Positions 44,964-54,600 of a DNA stretch of 64,000 bases are shown here, piece after piece. Positions within the stretch are counted from its first letter, which is position 1. Every line of letters starts with the position of its first letter. The notes beneath the pieces are model-generated. The model saw nothing but the letters and a program-made list of their open reading frames with translations. It was not told where the DNA came from and made no database searches. Source of the DNA: an uncultured Lachnospiraceae bacterium (GTDB lineage Bacteria; Bacillota; Clostridia; Lachnospirales; Lachnospiraceae). The DNA lies in assembly GCA_947177165.1 (NCBI GenBank), contig CAMWTP010000023.1, positions 1 to 64,000 on the forward strand. Reading direction: 5' to 3'. A program made the translations under genes and the position numbers.

Positions 44964-45134
44964 TTAAAGAACTTTTATTATTCCATGCTCTTTCTCGAAT
45001 TCAGCGATATGTCTTTTTACAAGAACCTCCAATTCCCTGTTTGCAGAACGCGCATCATACTCCGCAACATAACGGAGCTTTTTCAATATTTCTTCATCTG
45101 TCCGAAATGTAAACTTTGCGATCTTATCTGCCAT
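44964..45134 (-). CDS. Arc-type ribbon-helix-helix protein, 56 aa
   Basis: Short gene: ATG 45134, stop TAA ending at 44964. Begins MADKIAKFTFRTDEEILKKL; the KFTFRT strand, then helices DEEILKKLRYVAEYDARS and ANRELEVLVKRHIAEFE, is the classic ribbon-helix-helix layout of Arc/MetJ-like DNA binders. AAAGGGG lies 8 bp upstream. Such proteins are often antitoxins or plasmid/phage regulators; no toxin lies directly downstream. It is divergent from the unknown gene at 45284, so autoregulation from the shared region is plausible. Confidence 0.75.
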   Translation of the reverse strand: MADKIAKFTFRTDEEILKKLRYVAEYDARSANRELEVLVKRHIAEFEKEHGIIKVL

Positions 45135-45199
45135 TTCACAATACCCCTTTGATGACTTTTTGATTTCATTATACCTTTAAATTGACGGCAAAGTTTAAG

Positions 45200-45228
45200 T
45201 TGACGGCGTTCTGACGTCATATTATAAT
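45200..45228 (+). promoter_or_regulatory. Sigma-A promoter of the 125-aa gene
   Basis: TTGACG (45200-45205), 17-bp spacer, TATAAT (45223-45228). TTGACGGC is duplicated 18 bp upstream at 45182-45189, a possible operator for the divergent RHH protein. GACGTC inside the spacer is a perfect 6-bp palindrome. Confidence 0.75.
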
Positions 45229-45283
45229 AGAAGCAGGTATAAAAAGGAAATAAATGCAAAGTATATACAAAAAGGAAATAAAC

Positions 45284-45661
45284 ATGAATCACAAAATATA
45301 CATTACGGATGAGGAACGCAGGAAATGCCGCAAGGTTGCAGATACCTTTGCGGAACTGGAAAACAGAGACACCGCCATCGTGGTGACAGACGCCGGAAGA
45401 TATGGTTTTGTAAGACTCTCACATTATGATGAGCTGTATGGTTTCGGGAAAGCAGTCTGCTACACGGACAGCATAGCGCTGTTCGACGCTCTGTGGAAAG
45501 ACTGGATGAATGAACAGCTCTTTCAGATCGCACTTGAAAATCCGCCGCTGATGGATTTGGATTACGAGGATATCTTCAACGCACTTCCCAAAGAAAAGCA
45601 GGCGGAATTGATGAGCAAACGCGGCTATTTTGCGCAAAAATCAGGCATTACAAATGCCTGA
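45284..45661 (+). CDS. Unknown 125-aa protein
   Basis: 125 aa, no signal or membrane segment. Starts MNHKIYITDEERRKCRKVAD and has VVTDAGRYGFVRLSHYDELY, then an acidic ALENPPLMDLDYEDIFNALP region. I do not recognise a family. Good promoter 55 bp upstream; ATG 45284 has AAAAAGGAA 7 bp before it, and an imperfect copy of the same ribosome-site sequence precedes ATG 45254, giving an alternative start. Its last 14 bp overlap the convergent DUF2809 gene. Could be the partner of the divergent RHH protein. Confidence 0.7.
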   Translation: MNHKIYITDEERRKCRKVADTFAELENRDTAIVVTDAGRYGFVRLSHYDELYGFGKAVCYTDSIALFDALWKDWMNEQLFQIALENPPLMDLDYEDIFNALPKEKQAELMSKRGYFAQKSGITNA

Positions 45662-45665
45662 TTTT
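45637..45665. terminator. Bidirectional terminator inside two overlapping 3' ends
   Basis: AAAATCAGGCATT (45637-45649) and AATGCCTGATTTT (45653-45665) form a perfect 13-bp stem with a 3-nt loop. It lies within the last codons and stops of the plus-strand unknown gene and the minus-strand DUF2809 gene. Confidence 0.85.
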
Positions 45666-46016
45666 CCGCTCCGCCGCCCATACCAGCACACAGCCTGCGG
45701 CATAACACAGAATATCCTTCACATCAAAAGACGTCCCCAGCAGTATGCGCCAAAACCGATTGTCACCCACGCCAAGCAGCTCCACAAAATTGAAATACTG
45801 CAAAATCTCCACTCCAGTGGCAAAGAGAAAGACATACAATGGCAGCCGCCGCACCGAATCCGGTATCCAAATCCGCATAAACGTGTAAATGACGACCACT
45901 ACCAGCATGTCGCCGATATACGGTCTCACAATCCTATCATGGACAAACAGTGCGATCAGCACCTCCACTACCAGTAAAATAATTGTTAATACAATATAGA
46001 CTACCGTTTTTCTCAT
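45648..46016 (-). CDS. DUF2809 family membrane protein
   Basis: 122 aa, four membrane helices (about 5-24, 33-48, 58-72, 95-115). PYIGDMLVVVVIYTFMR and the YFNFVELLGVGDNRFWRILL/GTSFDVKDILCYAAGC segment are hallmarks of DUF2809, with conserved D and N. Function unknown. ATG 46016 has GAGGTT upstream. Converges with and overlaps the neighbouring gene by 14 bp. Confidence 0.85.
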   Translation of the reverse strand: MRKTVVYIVLTIILLVVEVLIALFVHDRIVRPYIGDMLVVVVIYTFMRIWIPDSVRRLPLYVFLFATGVEILQYFNFVELLGVGDNRFWRILLGTSFDVKDILCYAAGCVLVWAAERKIRHL

Positions 46017-46174
46017 TTTCTGAACCTCACAACATAAAGGTCCTTACTTTTCAGCATCGGACATTTTCTCTACACTAATATATTAACGAATCTAACCACG
46101 GCCGTCAAGCGTGCGAAAAGTAGTGGGAATCATGCGCCAAATTGATGCCCTTTATCAATTTGTGTGCAAAATCT

Positions 46175-46237
46175 GTTATAATTCACACCTCAATAACTTA
46201 TAAGATGATAAAAACTGGCGTAGGTGTGAATTGTAAC
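46175..46237. repeat. 16-bp near-perfect inverted repeat
   Basis: GTTATAATTCACACCT (46175-46190) and AGGTGTGAATTGTAAC (46222-46237) match 15 of 16, with a 31-nt loop. The left arm contains TATAAT. Upstream of the CD3324 leader; could be an operator, an element end or a long hairpin. The rest of 46017-46326 shows no gene. Confidence 0.7.
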
Positions 46238-46326
46238 CAGTATCCTGTAACGGGTTATGGGCGCAAAAGAAACAGGTAGCATTATAAGAAGCGCTGTGGT
46301 AAAATGAAAATGGAAACGGAAAACAA

Positions 46327-46391
46327 ATGAACATACCACAGAACATCAGAAAGGGGCTTTTCATATGAAACGATATGTTATGACTGCATAG
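46327..46391 (+). other. Two overlapping tiny leader ORFs
   Basis: MNIPQNIRKGLFI (46327-46368) overlaps, by ATGA, MKRYVMTA (46365-46391), whose ATG is preceded by AAAGGGG. They sit directly before a hairpin that starts at 46391, the arrangement of a translated attenuator leader. Not proof of translation. Confidence 0.45.
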
Positions 46392-46440
46392 CACTGGCTA
46401 TTGCAATGAGATCATACAATTGTTATAGCCAATGCTTTTC
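46391..46440 (+). terminator. Attenuator-like hairpin before the CD3324 gene
   Basis: GCACTGGCTATTGCAA (46391-46406) pairs with TTGTTATAGCCAATGC (46420-46435) at 13 of 16 positions, followed by TTTTC. The last codon of the second tiny leader ORF ends at the foot of the stem. Confidence 0.55.
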
Positions 46441-46469
46441 CTAATAAAATATGAATTTAGGAGGCAGAC

Positions 46470-46745
46470 ATGGGCTATATCCGAGCAGAAGAGATTCTGC
46501 CCAATGAGGTAATCGAACTGATACAACAGTATATTGACGGAACCAACATATACATTCCAAGAAAACCGGAACACAGACAGGTGTGGGGAGCCAGAACCAC
46601 ATACAAATGCGAACTGCAGCGCAGAAACCAGTTGATCTATCAGGACTTCATGTCCGGCAAAACAGTTCGCGAACTGGCAGAATGTTATTACCTGTCTGAA
46701 AAAAGTATCCAGCGGATTATCCGGGCAGAAAAATGCACTTTGTAA
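46470..46745 (+). CDS. CD3324 family protein
   Basis: 91 aa. MGYIRAEEILPNEVIELIQQ, IYIPRKPEHRQVWG and a C-terminal HTH-like VRELAECYYLSEKSIQRIIR are the recognised features of the CD3324 family of Clostridia, whose role is unknown but probably DNA-binding (the C-terminus resembles a Mor/sigma-like HTH). ATG 46470 follows AGGAGG by 6 bp. It has a structured leader and its own terminator, so it is monocistronic and probably conditionally expressed. Confidence 0.82.
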   Translation: MGYIRAEEILPNEVIELIQQYIDGTNIYIPRKPEHRQVWGARTTYKCELQRRNQLIYQDFMSGKTVRELAECYYLSEKSIQRIIRAEKCTL

Positions 46746-46761
46746 ACCAAAGTGCATTTTT
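46729..46761 (+). terminator. Terminator formed by the last codons of the CD3324 gene
   Basis: AAAAATGCACTTTG (46729-46742) pairs with CAAAGTGCATTTTT (46748-46761); the stop codon TAA lies in the 5-nt loop. Confidence 0.88.
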
Positions 46762-46845
46762 GATATTTATTCAGTCAGACACTGTTTTCCATGAAACGCA
46801 AATCTATGATACAGGCGTAATATCAGACAATGAATCCAAAATCAC

Positions 46846-49800
46846 TCACACACCAAAATGAATCATATACTTCCCTTCCTGAACCGCCTTCTGGATTAAC
46901 TGCGCAAGCAGTACCAGCTGCTCATCCTCATTGATTCTATGGTCCGCCAACACGATATCCTGAAAAGCGTGCAATGATTCCGGGGGAATCAGGGTGACAC
47001 CATATCTTGCCAGCCCCATCTCCGGACGGCTAAAACGATGAAAATAGGTTTTCATCAGCCTCAAACGTTCCCACCAGTCATCGATATAGCGGTCGTCATC
47101 GATATAGACACAATGATACTGCTCCGGCTCATACACTCCATAATCCTTTGTCTCATCAAAACAATCAATGATTCCAAACTCTGTTTTTATCAATACCGTT
47201 TCCTCCATTACCTGCTCCTTGTCTATCCAATAGGCGATATCTATCCGGCGCATTGACTTTAACTGACTGCCATAAGTTCCCTTTTCCAGATACCACGCAA
47301 GCATATCCTTCAAGCGTTTAAAGTTAGCAGCCCCTCTGCAATTGCGCTTCCAGACAAACACCTCATCTCCAAATATACGTTCTTCATCAAGGGCGTGGGC
47401 ACCATAATATTGGGGACGGCTCACCACCTCCACCAGGCAGAACCCGTTCGTCTGCTGCCGAAAATCCAGCTGAATCCGCTGCACTTCTGTCTCATGCGCC
47501 AAAAGCAGGTTATCAAGCCATGATACCAGTTTCATCAAAATTCCCGTCTCTGTAAACACCGACAAAAAATCAGCGCCTGTTTTTTCCAGACTGTGTACCG
47601 ACTCACACTGCCCACGCTCGCCATAACAATATTCCAGGTGTCCGTCAATCTGCGAAATACTTAAATATCCGCTAAAGCACTCTACTTCCGTCACATTCGC
47701 CAAATCAAACATCTCTGGCAGAAGCGCTGCCAAACTATCTCCGCGGCGCATACGGAATGATTGATAATAATAATATGTCCCGCTTTCTCCAATCGCAAAC
47801 GGCTTCGGATCACAGACTTCTTTGGGCGTATAGGAATCTCCCCATCCCAGAAAACCGGCAATGCGATGCTTCTCCTTTACCTTTTTATTCAACTCCTGAC
47901 ATGAAAATCCATACTGTTTGGCAATCTCCGCATTGCGCTGTGTCAAATCGGCCCCAAAGGGATTCATCGCACAGTATAATACGCGTTCGCCCGTCCGCTC
48001 CGCTCCATAACGCAGCACACAGTAAGTTTCCGTTAAAAGGCTGCTGTTTGTTTCATGCCGCTTTAACGCCTCCATAATCTGTTTTGCCTTTTCTTTTGAT
48101 TCCATTCCGTCAAGCGAAACGGTGCCAAGAGAAACGGGTAATGGCTGTTTTAATCCTTGCAAAAACGCCGTAACCGATTGTTTCGTCTGCTCCCCCCACG
48201 CGCTGTCTACTATTGTCATTTCGTGGAATTTCTGCCATGCAAAATCCCTTAACGCATAAAATACCACCTTTTCCTTCCTTACCACCGCGCGAATGCAAAG
48301 TTGTTCCTGCTCCATATAATAGACTTCTCTCGTCCTTTTGCTCTCCTCGTTTCTTCTTCTGCAACAGTCCACCAGCAAGCGGGCAATATCTGGAATCGTC
48401 TGTGGATAGAGCGGCGTTTTTTGCAGCCATTTTTCAACCATAGAGATTGCTTTGCCACACTCATTCTGCTCTATCGAAGTGATTGCTAACAAGAAGAAAA
48501 ACAGTTCTGCTTTTTCCAATGACGCAGAAAGCCTCACAAAATCATCAAATGTATACTCCATATTGTGTACCAGCTGACCGTCTATCCAATAGAGAACATA
48601 GTGCAGATGAAACGCTGCCTTAAGCGTCCGCTGATCTGGAAGACTCCATTCCATGCTCACTGGATTGCTGATTTCCTTCGTCCTCTCATCAAATCCGGTA
48701 AAACATTTCTGCCATGTAAGAGAGGGATAATAGGTATATTCCATATAAGCGGGGAGATATTCCCGATTATCCCGGTTATATTTGTGCGGTCGGATTCCAT
48801 CTTCTTCTGAGGCATCGCGCAGACCAAATCCCCAGGTCAGATAATACTGCCAGAAATCAAGATTATTATCACCAATATCCTCCACTCCAGTTTTATTCAA
48901 TGCAATGGGCAGCCCTTCGATCTCTCTTATTCTGCGGTTAAATCCCAATGATGGTATCAGCCCCTCCAGCATAAGCTGCCGCGCCCTGTCCTCCGCTCTC
49001 CATTGTTCTTCCTGGGAATAGTGGGCAATCAGCCTTTCCGAAAGTGATACTGGCATGACATGCCTGAAATGAAACTGGGAATATATTTTGTCAAACAATT
49101 CCAAATCATACTGAAGCTCCTGCCACATAGAGCTGGCAAACAAAGTCTGTATCCTGTTTTTAATTTCTAACGATTCCTCGTAGAGACCCTTGTCATAATT
49201 GGAATGATTATCCGAAACAATTCTCGACAGTTCCCGAAAGCAGTCCGCAATTCTCTGGGCTCTGGCACCTTCTCCGTACAACGTGCTCTCAATATCGGGG
49301 TACTGCCTGAGAATTTCCTGTTTTAACGGCGCATACAATTTCCGATTCATTGAATGCTCCACATTCTTCAGGTTATATTCCTGATACATGCACTCCAAAA
49401 CACATTTTGGCACCGTTTCATTCTGAATCCAGAAAGTAAACAATACAATCAGACATTCTCCCCGGTATTCCTCGTACAAATATCCTTCGTTGGTATTCTG
49501 TTCATATAGACATCTCGCTTGTCCATTCAACAGTATTTTGGACCACATTCCCTTATTTCCCGGGCTAATCTTATTTTCCGCATTCATATGCCTTAATTGC
49601 AGATAGTCCTGAAATGCCCGCATCCGCACCACACATTCGGGCGTATTCAAAATGCGTGCTGGCGAATTCCCCATCTTATTCATCTCAATGTCCCATCTCT
49701 TTGCAACGATTTCCCTTGTCGGAAAAGTGTTCGACACATCTGCGGCGCTCTGTCCCTGATCCAGTCTCAAAGCATACGCTATAGCTAACTCCGTGAGAAA

Positions 49801-50223
49801 TCCTGCTGGCAGACTTACCTCATCCGGAGCAGTATTATGAATAACACGATTCCTTCTGAACTGCTGAAAAAAATGCTTGATGGTATTTATCAAACAGCCC
49901 AGTATCTTTGTTATGACTGCACGATTTTTGCTGTTATCCTCTCTATCCTCCTGTTTCTGCCAATAAGATAAATATTGTATCATGTCATTGACAAATCCCT
50001 CGGAATACTGTTCCCGCAAAAAGTCCTCCGACAAAAAGAACTTCTTCCACACATCCGCGTTTTTAAAATCTTCTTTACTGTCAAAAATGGCTGTCAACTG
50101 CCTCATAGCCTTGGATTTTGCACCCTCGTCTAAATGCTTCTCCTGCCGCAAATCTACTGCACCGCCTTTCTGTATGTCTTTGATTACAGTATACACGACT
50201 GGCGCCGTTTGCACAATGAACAA
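46846..50223 (-). CDS. Very large protein of unknown function (about 1,085-1,125 aa)
   Basis: No signal peptide, membrane helix or ATPase motif. The protein is rich in Trp, Tyr and Glu, for example ECMYQEYNLKNVEHSMNRKL, KQEILRQYPDIESTLYGEGA, YYLTWGFGLRDA and EQYHCVYIDDDRYIDDWWER. I recall similar long Lachnospiraceae proteins with an N-terminal J domain; here there is no HPD motif, so it would be a J-less or N-terminally shortened relative. The start is uncertain: TTG 50223 has no Shine-Dalgarno, TTG at about 50151 follows AAAGGCGG, and ATG near 50106 follows GAGGGTG. It lies 90 bp after rarA on the same strand, in sequence beside the SMC-type operon. Function cannot be inferred. Confidence 0.6.
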   Translation of the reverse strand: MFIVQTAPVVYTVIKDIQKGGAVDLRQEKHLDEGAKSKAMRQLTAIFDSKEDFKNADVWKKFFLSEDFLREQYSEGFVNDMIQYLSYWQKQEDREDNSKNRAVITKILGCLINTIKHFFQQFRRNRVIHNTAPDEVSLPAGFLTELAIAYALRLDQGQSAADVSNTFPTREIVAKRWDIEMNKMGNSPARILNTPECVVRMRAFQDYLQLRHMNAENKISPGNKGMWSKILLNGQARCLYEQNTNEGYLYEEYRGECLIVLFTFWIQNETVPKCVLECMYQEYNLKNVEHSMNRKLYAPLKQEILRQYPDIESTLYGEGARAQRIADCFRELSRIVSDNHSNYDKGLYEESLEIKNRIQTLFASSMWQELQYDLELFDKIYSQFHFRHVMPVSLSERLIAHYSQEEQWRAEDRARQLMLEGLIPSLGFNRRIREIEGLPIALNKTGVEDIGDNNLDFWQYYLTWGFGLRDASEEDGIRPHKYNRDNREYLPAYMEYTYYPSLTWQKCFTGFDERTKEISNPVSMEWSLPDQRTLKAAFHLHYVLYWIDGQLVHNMEYTFDDFVRLSASLEKAELFFFLLAITSIEQNECGKAISMVEKWLQKTPLYPQTIPDIARLLVDCCRRRNEESKRTREVYYMEQEQLCIRAVVRKEKVVFYALRDFAWQKFHEMTIVDSAWGEQTKQSVTAFLQGLKQPLPVSLGTVSLDGMESKEKAKQIMEALKRHETNSSLLTETYCVLRYGAERTGERVLYCAMNPFGADLTQRNAEIAKQYGFSCQELNKKVKEKHRIAGFLGWGDSYTPKEVCDPKPFAIGESGTYYYYQSFRMRRGDSLAALLPEMFDLANVTEVECFSGYLSISQIDGHLEYCYGERGQCESVHSLEKTGADFLSVFTETGILMKLVSWLDNLLLAHETEVQRIQLDFRQQTNGFCLVEVVSRPQYYGAHALDEERIFGDEVFVWKRNCRGAANFKRLKDMLAWYLEKGTYGSQLKSMRRIDIAYWIDKEQVMEETVLIKTEFGIIDCFDETKDYGVYEPEQYHCVYIDDDRYIDDWWERLRLMKTYFHRFSRPEMGLARYGVTLIPPESLHAFQDIVLADHRINEDEQLVLLAQLIQKAVQEGKYMIHFGV

Positions 50224-50312
50224 ATTACCACTTACCTGTCCGGTTCGATTTACAGATGAGAACCAAACTCAAGTTCTTATGGATAATTTTATGTTTTCGA
50301 TGGTGCCTTTTG

Positions 50313-51629
50313 TCAATGCCGTCTTCTCCACTCCCTGACCTGTTCCAGCCTCTCTTTCATCGCTGCTTCCTTTCCCTGACTGGTCGGCCGATAGTACTCC
50401 CTGTCTGCCAGCGAATCCGGCAGACACTGCATATTGGTCAGCTTCTCCTCCGTGTCGTGGGCATACTGATAGCCTTTTCCGTAATCCAGCTCCCCCATCA
50501 GATCTGTGACGGCGTTGCGAATCACAAGTGGAACGGGCTCCGCCAGCTGCTCTATGGCATCAATCTTTGCGTGCTCATATGCCATGTAAAGCGCGTTGGA
50601 CTTTGGCGCAAGCGACATGTAGACTACCGCCTGTGTCAGATGCACCGTACATTCCGGCATTCCGATGAAATGGCACGCCTGATACGCCGCCACTGCGATC
50701 TGCAGCGCCTGCGGGTCGGCAAGTCCGATATCCTCACTCGCAAAACGCGTCACCCTCCGCGCGACATACAGTGGGTCCTCCCCCGCTTCCAGCATGCGCG
50801 CAAGCCAGTACACCGCCGCATCCGGGTCAGAATTGCGCATGGACTTGTGCAGCGCGGAAATCAGATTGTAGTGCTCTTCACCCTTCTTGTCATACAGTAA
50901 CGATTTTTTGGAAGTGCACTGTTCTAATGTCTCCTCCGTGACTGTGACGCCGCCGTTTTCATCAATCTCACCGTTCAGGACCACCATCTCCAGCGTCGAC
51001 AGCGCATTTCGCGCATCTCCGTTGGCAAAATTCGCTATCGCCTGAATCATGTCGTCCGGGATGTTGACCTGCTGCATCCCAAACCCTCTGTTGTCTTTCA
51101 GCGCGCGATGCAGCAGCCCCGTCAGCTCTTCCGCGGTGAGCGCGTGCAGCACAAACACCTTGCACCTCGACAATAGCGCGCTGTTAATCTCAAACGACGG
51201 ATTCTCTGTCGTAGCGCCAATTAAGATAATACTTCCCTTCTCCACAAACGGCAGAAATGCATCCTGCTGCGCCTTGTTAAACCGGTGAATCTCGTCCACA
51301 AAGACGATCGTCCGCTCCCCGAAATGGCGGTTGTGCTCCGCCTGTTCCATGACAGTGCGGATTTCCTTGATACCGCTTGTCACCGCTGAGAAATCGATAA
51401 ATGCAGACTTCGTCCTGCCCGCGATAATCCGCGCAAGCGTCGTCTTTCCCACCCCGGGCGGTCCCCAGAAGATCATGGACGACACCTGGTCACTCTCAAT
51501 CAGGCGGCGCAGCACCTTTCCCCTTCCCAGCAAATGTGTCTGCCCCGCGTATTCGTCAAGACTCTGCGGCCGCAGTCTCGCCGCCAGCGGCTGCGGCATC
51601 TCCCTGTCAAAAAGTGTCATCTGTTCCAT
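50313..51629 (-). CDS. rarA: Replication-associated recombination protein A (MgsA/RarA AAA+ ATPase)
   Basis: 438 aa. AAA+ core with Walker A WGPPGVGKTT (about 55-64), Walker B TIVFVDEIHRF, sensor 1 GATTENPSFE and arginine-finger region LLSRC, then the tetramerisation domain (RNSDPDAAVYWLARMLEAGE and SLAPKSNALYMAYEHA). Acts at stalled replication forks on single-stranded DNA ends. ATG 51629 has AGGGGG 9 bp upstream and begins MEQMTLFD, the usual start. It lies 41 bp after jetC on the same strand, so it may be read from the same transcript. Confidence 0.95.
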   Translation of the reverse strand: MEQMTLFDREMPQPLAARLRPQSLDEYAGQTHLLGRGKVLRRLIESDQVSSMIFWGPPGVGKTTLARIIAGRTKSAFIDFSAVTSGIKEIRTVMEQAEHNRHFGERTIVFVDEIHRFNKAQQDAFLPFVEKGSIILIGATTENPSFEINSALLSRCKVFVLHALTAEELTGLLHRALKDNRGFGMQQVNIPDDMIQAIANFANGDARNALSTLEMVVLNGEIDENGGVTVTEETLEQCTSKKSLLYDKKGEEHYNLISALHKSMRNSDPDAAVYWLARMLEAGEDPLYVARRVTRFASEDIGLADPQALQIAVAAYQACHFIGMPECTVHLTQAVVYMSLAPKSNALYMAYEHAKIDAIEQLAEPVPLVIRNAVTDLMGELDYGKGYQYAHDTEEKLTNMQCLPDSLADREYYRPTSQGKEAAMKERLEQVREWRRRH

Positions 51630-51670
51630 ATTGATACCCCCTGCGTGCCCTTGCGCGCACACCAATCAAA

Positions 51671-54600
51671 TCACTCGCCATCTTCCCCCTCGAGCATACT
51701 GAGATAATTTCCTTTGTCAATGTGCATCATCGATATCCGGTTCTGGAATCTGCGGAAACCGTACACGCAGTCAACATTTTGAATCAATGACTGCAGGCGC
51801 TCGTCGGGCACGCAGACAATCAGCTGCAGGTCCATCTTCCGCGCGTATTTCAGACAGACTGCACTGCGCTCCTGGTCCATCTTGGAAAATGCCTCATCCA
51901 GGAGCACCAGTTTAATCCTGGAATCCCTGTTGTTCTGCGCATTGTACAGCATGGCAAAGCCTGCAAGCAGCGCCACATACTTCGGGTTCTGTCCCTCGCC
52001 GCCGGAGTCGCGCCCCGCCATCTCGTCCACATAATTCTCGCGTATCACCGTACCATTCTCGTCCGTCACCTGCTCATACATCGTAAAGGACAGATAATTT
52101 CTGTAATCCGCAAACTCCTCCATATCCCGCATACGCTGTTCCCTGACACGGCCGTCCTCCTCGCGGATTGGCATAAACTTGTCCGTCAGGAGCTTTATTT
52201 TCTGCTCGTATTTCTGATAAAATGAGTCCTCTCCAAGACTTAGCTGCCCCTCGATCACATCTGCGCCGACATTCTTGCTGTCGAGCTCCGGCGCTGTCAG
52301 CATCTCATAAAACTGCCCTTTCTCATCGTGTGCCGGCTCAATCTTTATCTGATAGGTGCTGTCTGCAAAGTTTGTCTTCCGCAGCAGGCGGTTAATGTCA
52401 TATGTGTGCCGCTTTGCAGCTTTGATGTCGCCGTGAATCGTGGCAATCACATTCTCGCGCAGACTCTTGTATATGAGACTGCACTGCCGCTCAAACGCAC
52501 TCTCATACTTTGGCTCATAGTCATTCTGATAGTCCTGCAGCAGACGGTCATACACGGTATTGTCCTTTTCCGCGCCGTTAAAGCCAACCGACGGGTACTC
52601 CCTGTTAAAACGGTTTCTGGCATTCTGGAGCGTCTCCGTCTCCTCCTGCTCCTTTTCCTCCAGCGTGTTAATCTGCGCGGCAAGTCTGTTGCGGATCGTC
52701 TGACCAGAACGCGTCTTTAACTGCTCTGTAATCTCTGCCTCAATCTGGGTGTCCGCTTTGTACCCGATACGCTTCTCGTCCAAATCTGCCCGAAGCCGGT
52801 TGACTTCGCCTTCCTTCTGGCTCATCATTCTGGTGCGCTCATTGGTGAGGTTCTGGTTCTGGTTCTGCTGTATTTTTTTCTCCTTCTTTTTCTCCTCAAG
52901 CCTGTCCTTTCGCTCCTGAAGCTCCCTGTACTCCCCTTCTTTGAGCCTTGCAATATCCTGCCGGAGCTTTATGATATGTCCCGTAACCTTGTCCAGCTCT
53001 TTTCCTGCCCGCGACAATCGCTCGAAATACGCCGCGTCATTGTCCAGACGTTCAAAACCTGCTGCCGTCTTCAGACTCTCAATCCGCCGCCTGCGTTCTG
53101 CGCACTCCGTCTCCTGTCTAAGCAGATTCTCCTGATATTCTGCAAGTTTTGTCTTTGAAACCTTTGTCCCGATGCATGCGTATTTCTCATAATCATTTTT
53201 GCGGAGATGGCGGAAGATAAAGTTGCTGTACGAATAGCAGTCCGGCGTGACGCCGTCGCGGACACGCTCCAATTCCTCCACTGTATGACATTTCTGAATT
53301 CGCCCCAGATACCGTTTCAGACATGCATCAATGTATGGAATCTCCGTCTGCACCGCCTCGTAGAGGGAGTTGTCCTCGACAGAACCGTTCTGTTTTGCGA
53401 TGGCATCTGTATTGATCAGGTCGACCTCCTCATACTTTTTCATCCCGCGAAAAAGGGCTGCCGCATCATGGGCGTATTTGGGTTCGGTCACAAGCGACAG
53501 CTTCAGTCTGCCCATTCTGCCCTCGACGGCGTCCTTCCACTCCGCGTCCTCTACATTAAACAAATCTGCAAAAATATTCACTTTAATCAAACGCCCGTAA
53601 CGGTCTGTCAGTCTGCGCTCCAACGCCGCCCGCGCTTCTCTCAGCACTGCCGGATAAGGTTTTCTGTCGTTTTGCAGATCATCTACCAGACGGCTCAGTT
53701 CCTTGATTTCTTTTTCAAGCTCCCTGCGCTGCTCATTGTACTCCTCGAGCACCTCATCAATATTCTCGCGCGCATCCTGTATGCTTTTTTTGAGACTTTC
53801 ACACAGTTCTGCATCAACCTTTCCCCGGCAGAAATCTTCGATCTTGTTGAGCATGGGATTGCTGACATAATCCGTAATGACCGTATCTTCCTCCCATTTT
53901 CTCAGCCCCTGCGCAACTTTCCGCCACTGTTCACTGTCCGCCGCATACATTTTCTGAAGCGTCACAAGTTCTTCGAGCTGGCTCTCCTTCACCCCCAAAT
54001 CACTCGACTGCAGATCCGCAGATACCTGAATCAGTTCCTTCTCGATTTCCTCCATCTCCGCATCAAGTTTTGTCTTCTCCATCTCCAGGCGCACTAATTC
54101 CTCCGCGGCAGTTTGGATTCCCTCCTCGTCTGCGGCAATCTTATCCTGAAGCTCCATGACTTCCGTGCACCGTATCATTGCACGCGAACGAATGATGTCG
54201 GTGCTGACTGCTGACTTTCGTTTTCCAGCCTCCTGCACTTCTCCCAAAAGTTCGATTCTATGGCGCATATCCTTGATTTTTTCCTGGATATCGCGGTAGG
54301 AACCCAGCTGCTCGCTGATTTTGCCGATGATATCCCCGTCGTTTTTCGGAAACATGTAATCCTTGATAAACTGACCTGTGCCGTCTGTCATTTTAAGTGC
54401 AATGGCGCTCTTTTCCATCACGGTAAAACGCTTGCCATCTATATAACCCAACAGGGAATCATAGAGCGCGTTCGTGTACGCTTCCTTTGACGGATAGATG
54501 CGGTTGATGTCCCTTCCCCTGTTTTCTGCACTGTTTGCGCGCTCCTCCACAAGTTTTCGGATTTCCTGATTGGTGTACGGACAGCCCTCCTGGGTAAGAT

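Noticed and set aside
44952-45152. 66-codon plus-strand open frame
   Set aside because: Antisense to the ribbon-helix-helix gene, which has the better start, ribosome site and fold.
53207-54097. 296-codon plus-strand open frame
   Set aside because: Antisense to the jetC coiled-coil region; composition effect only.
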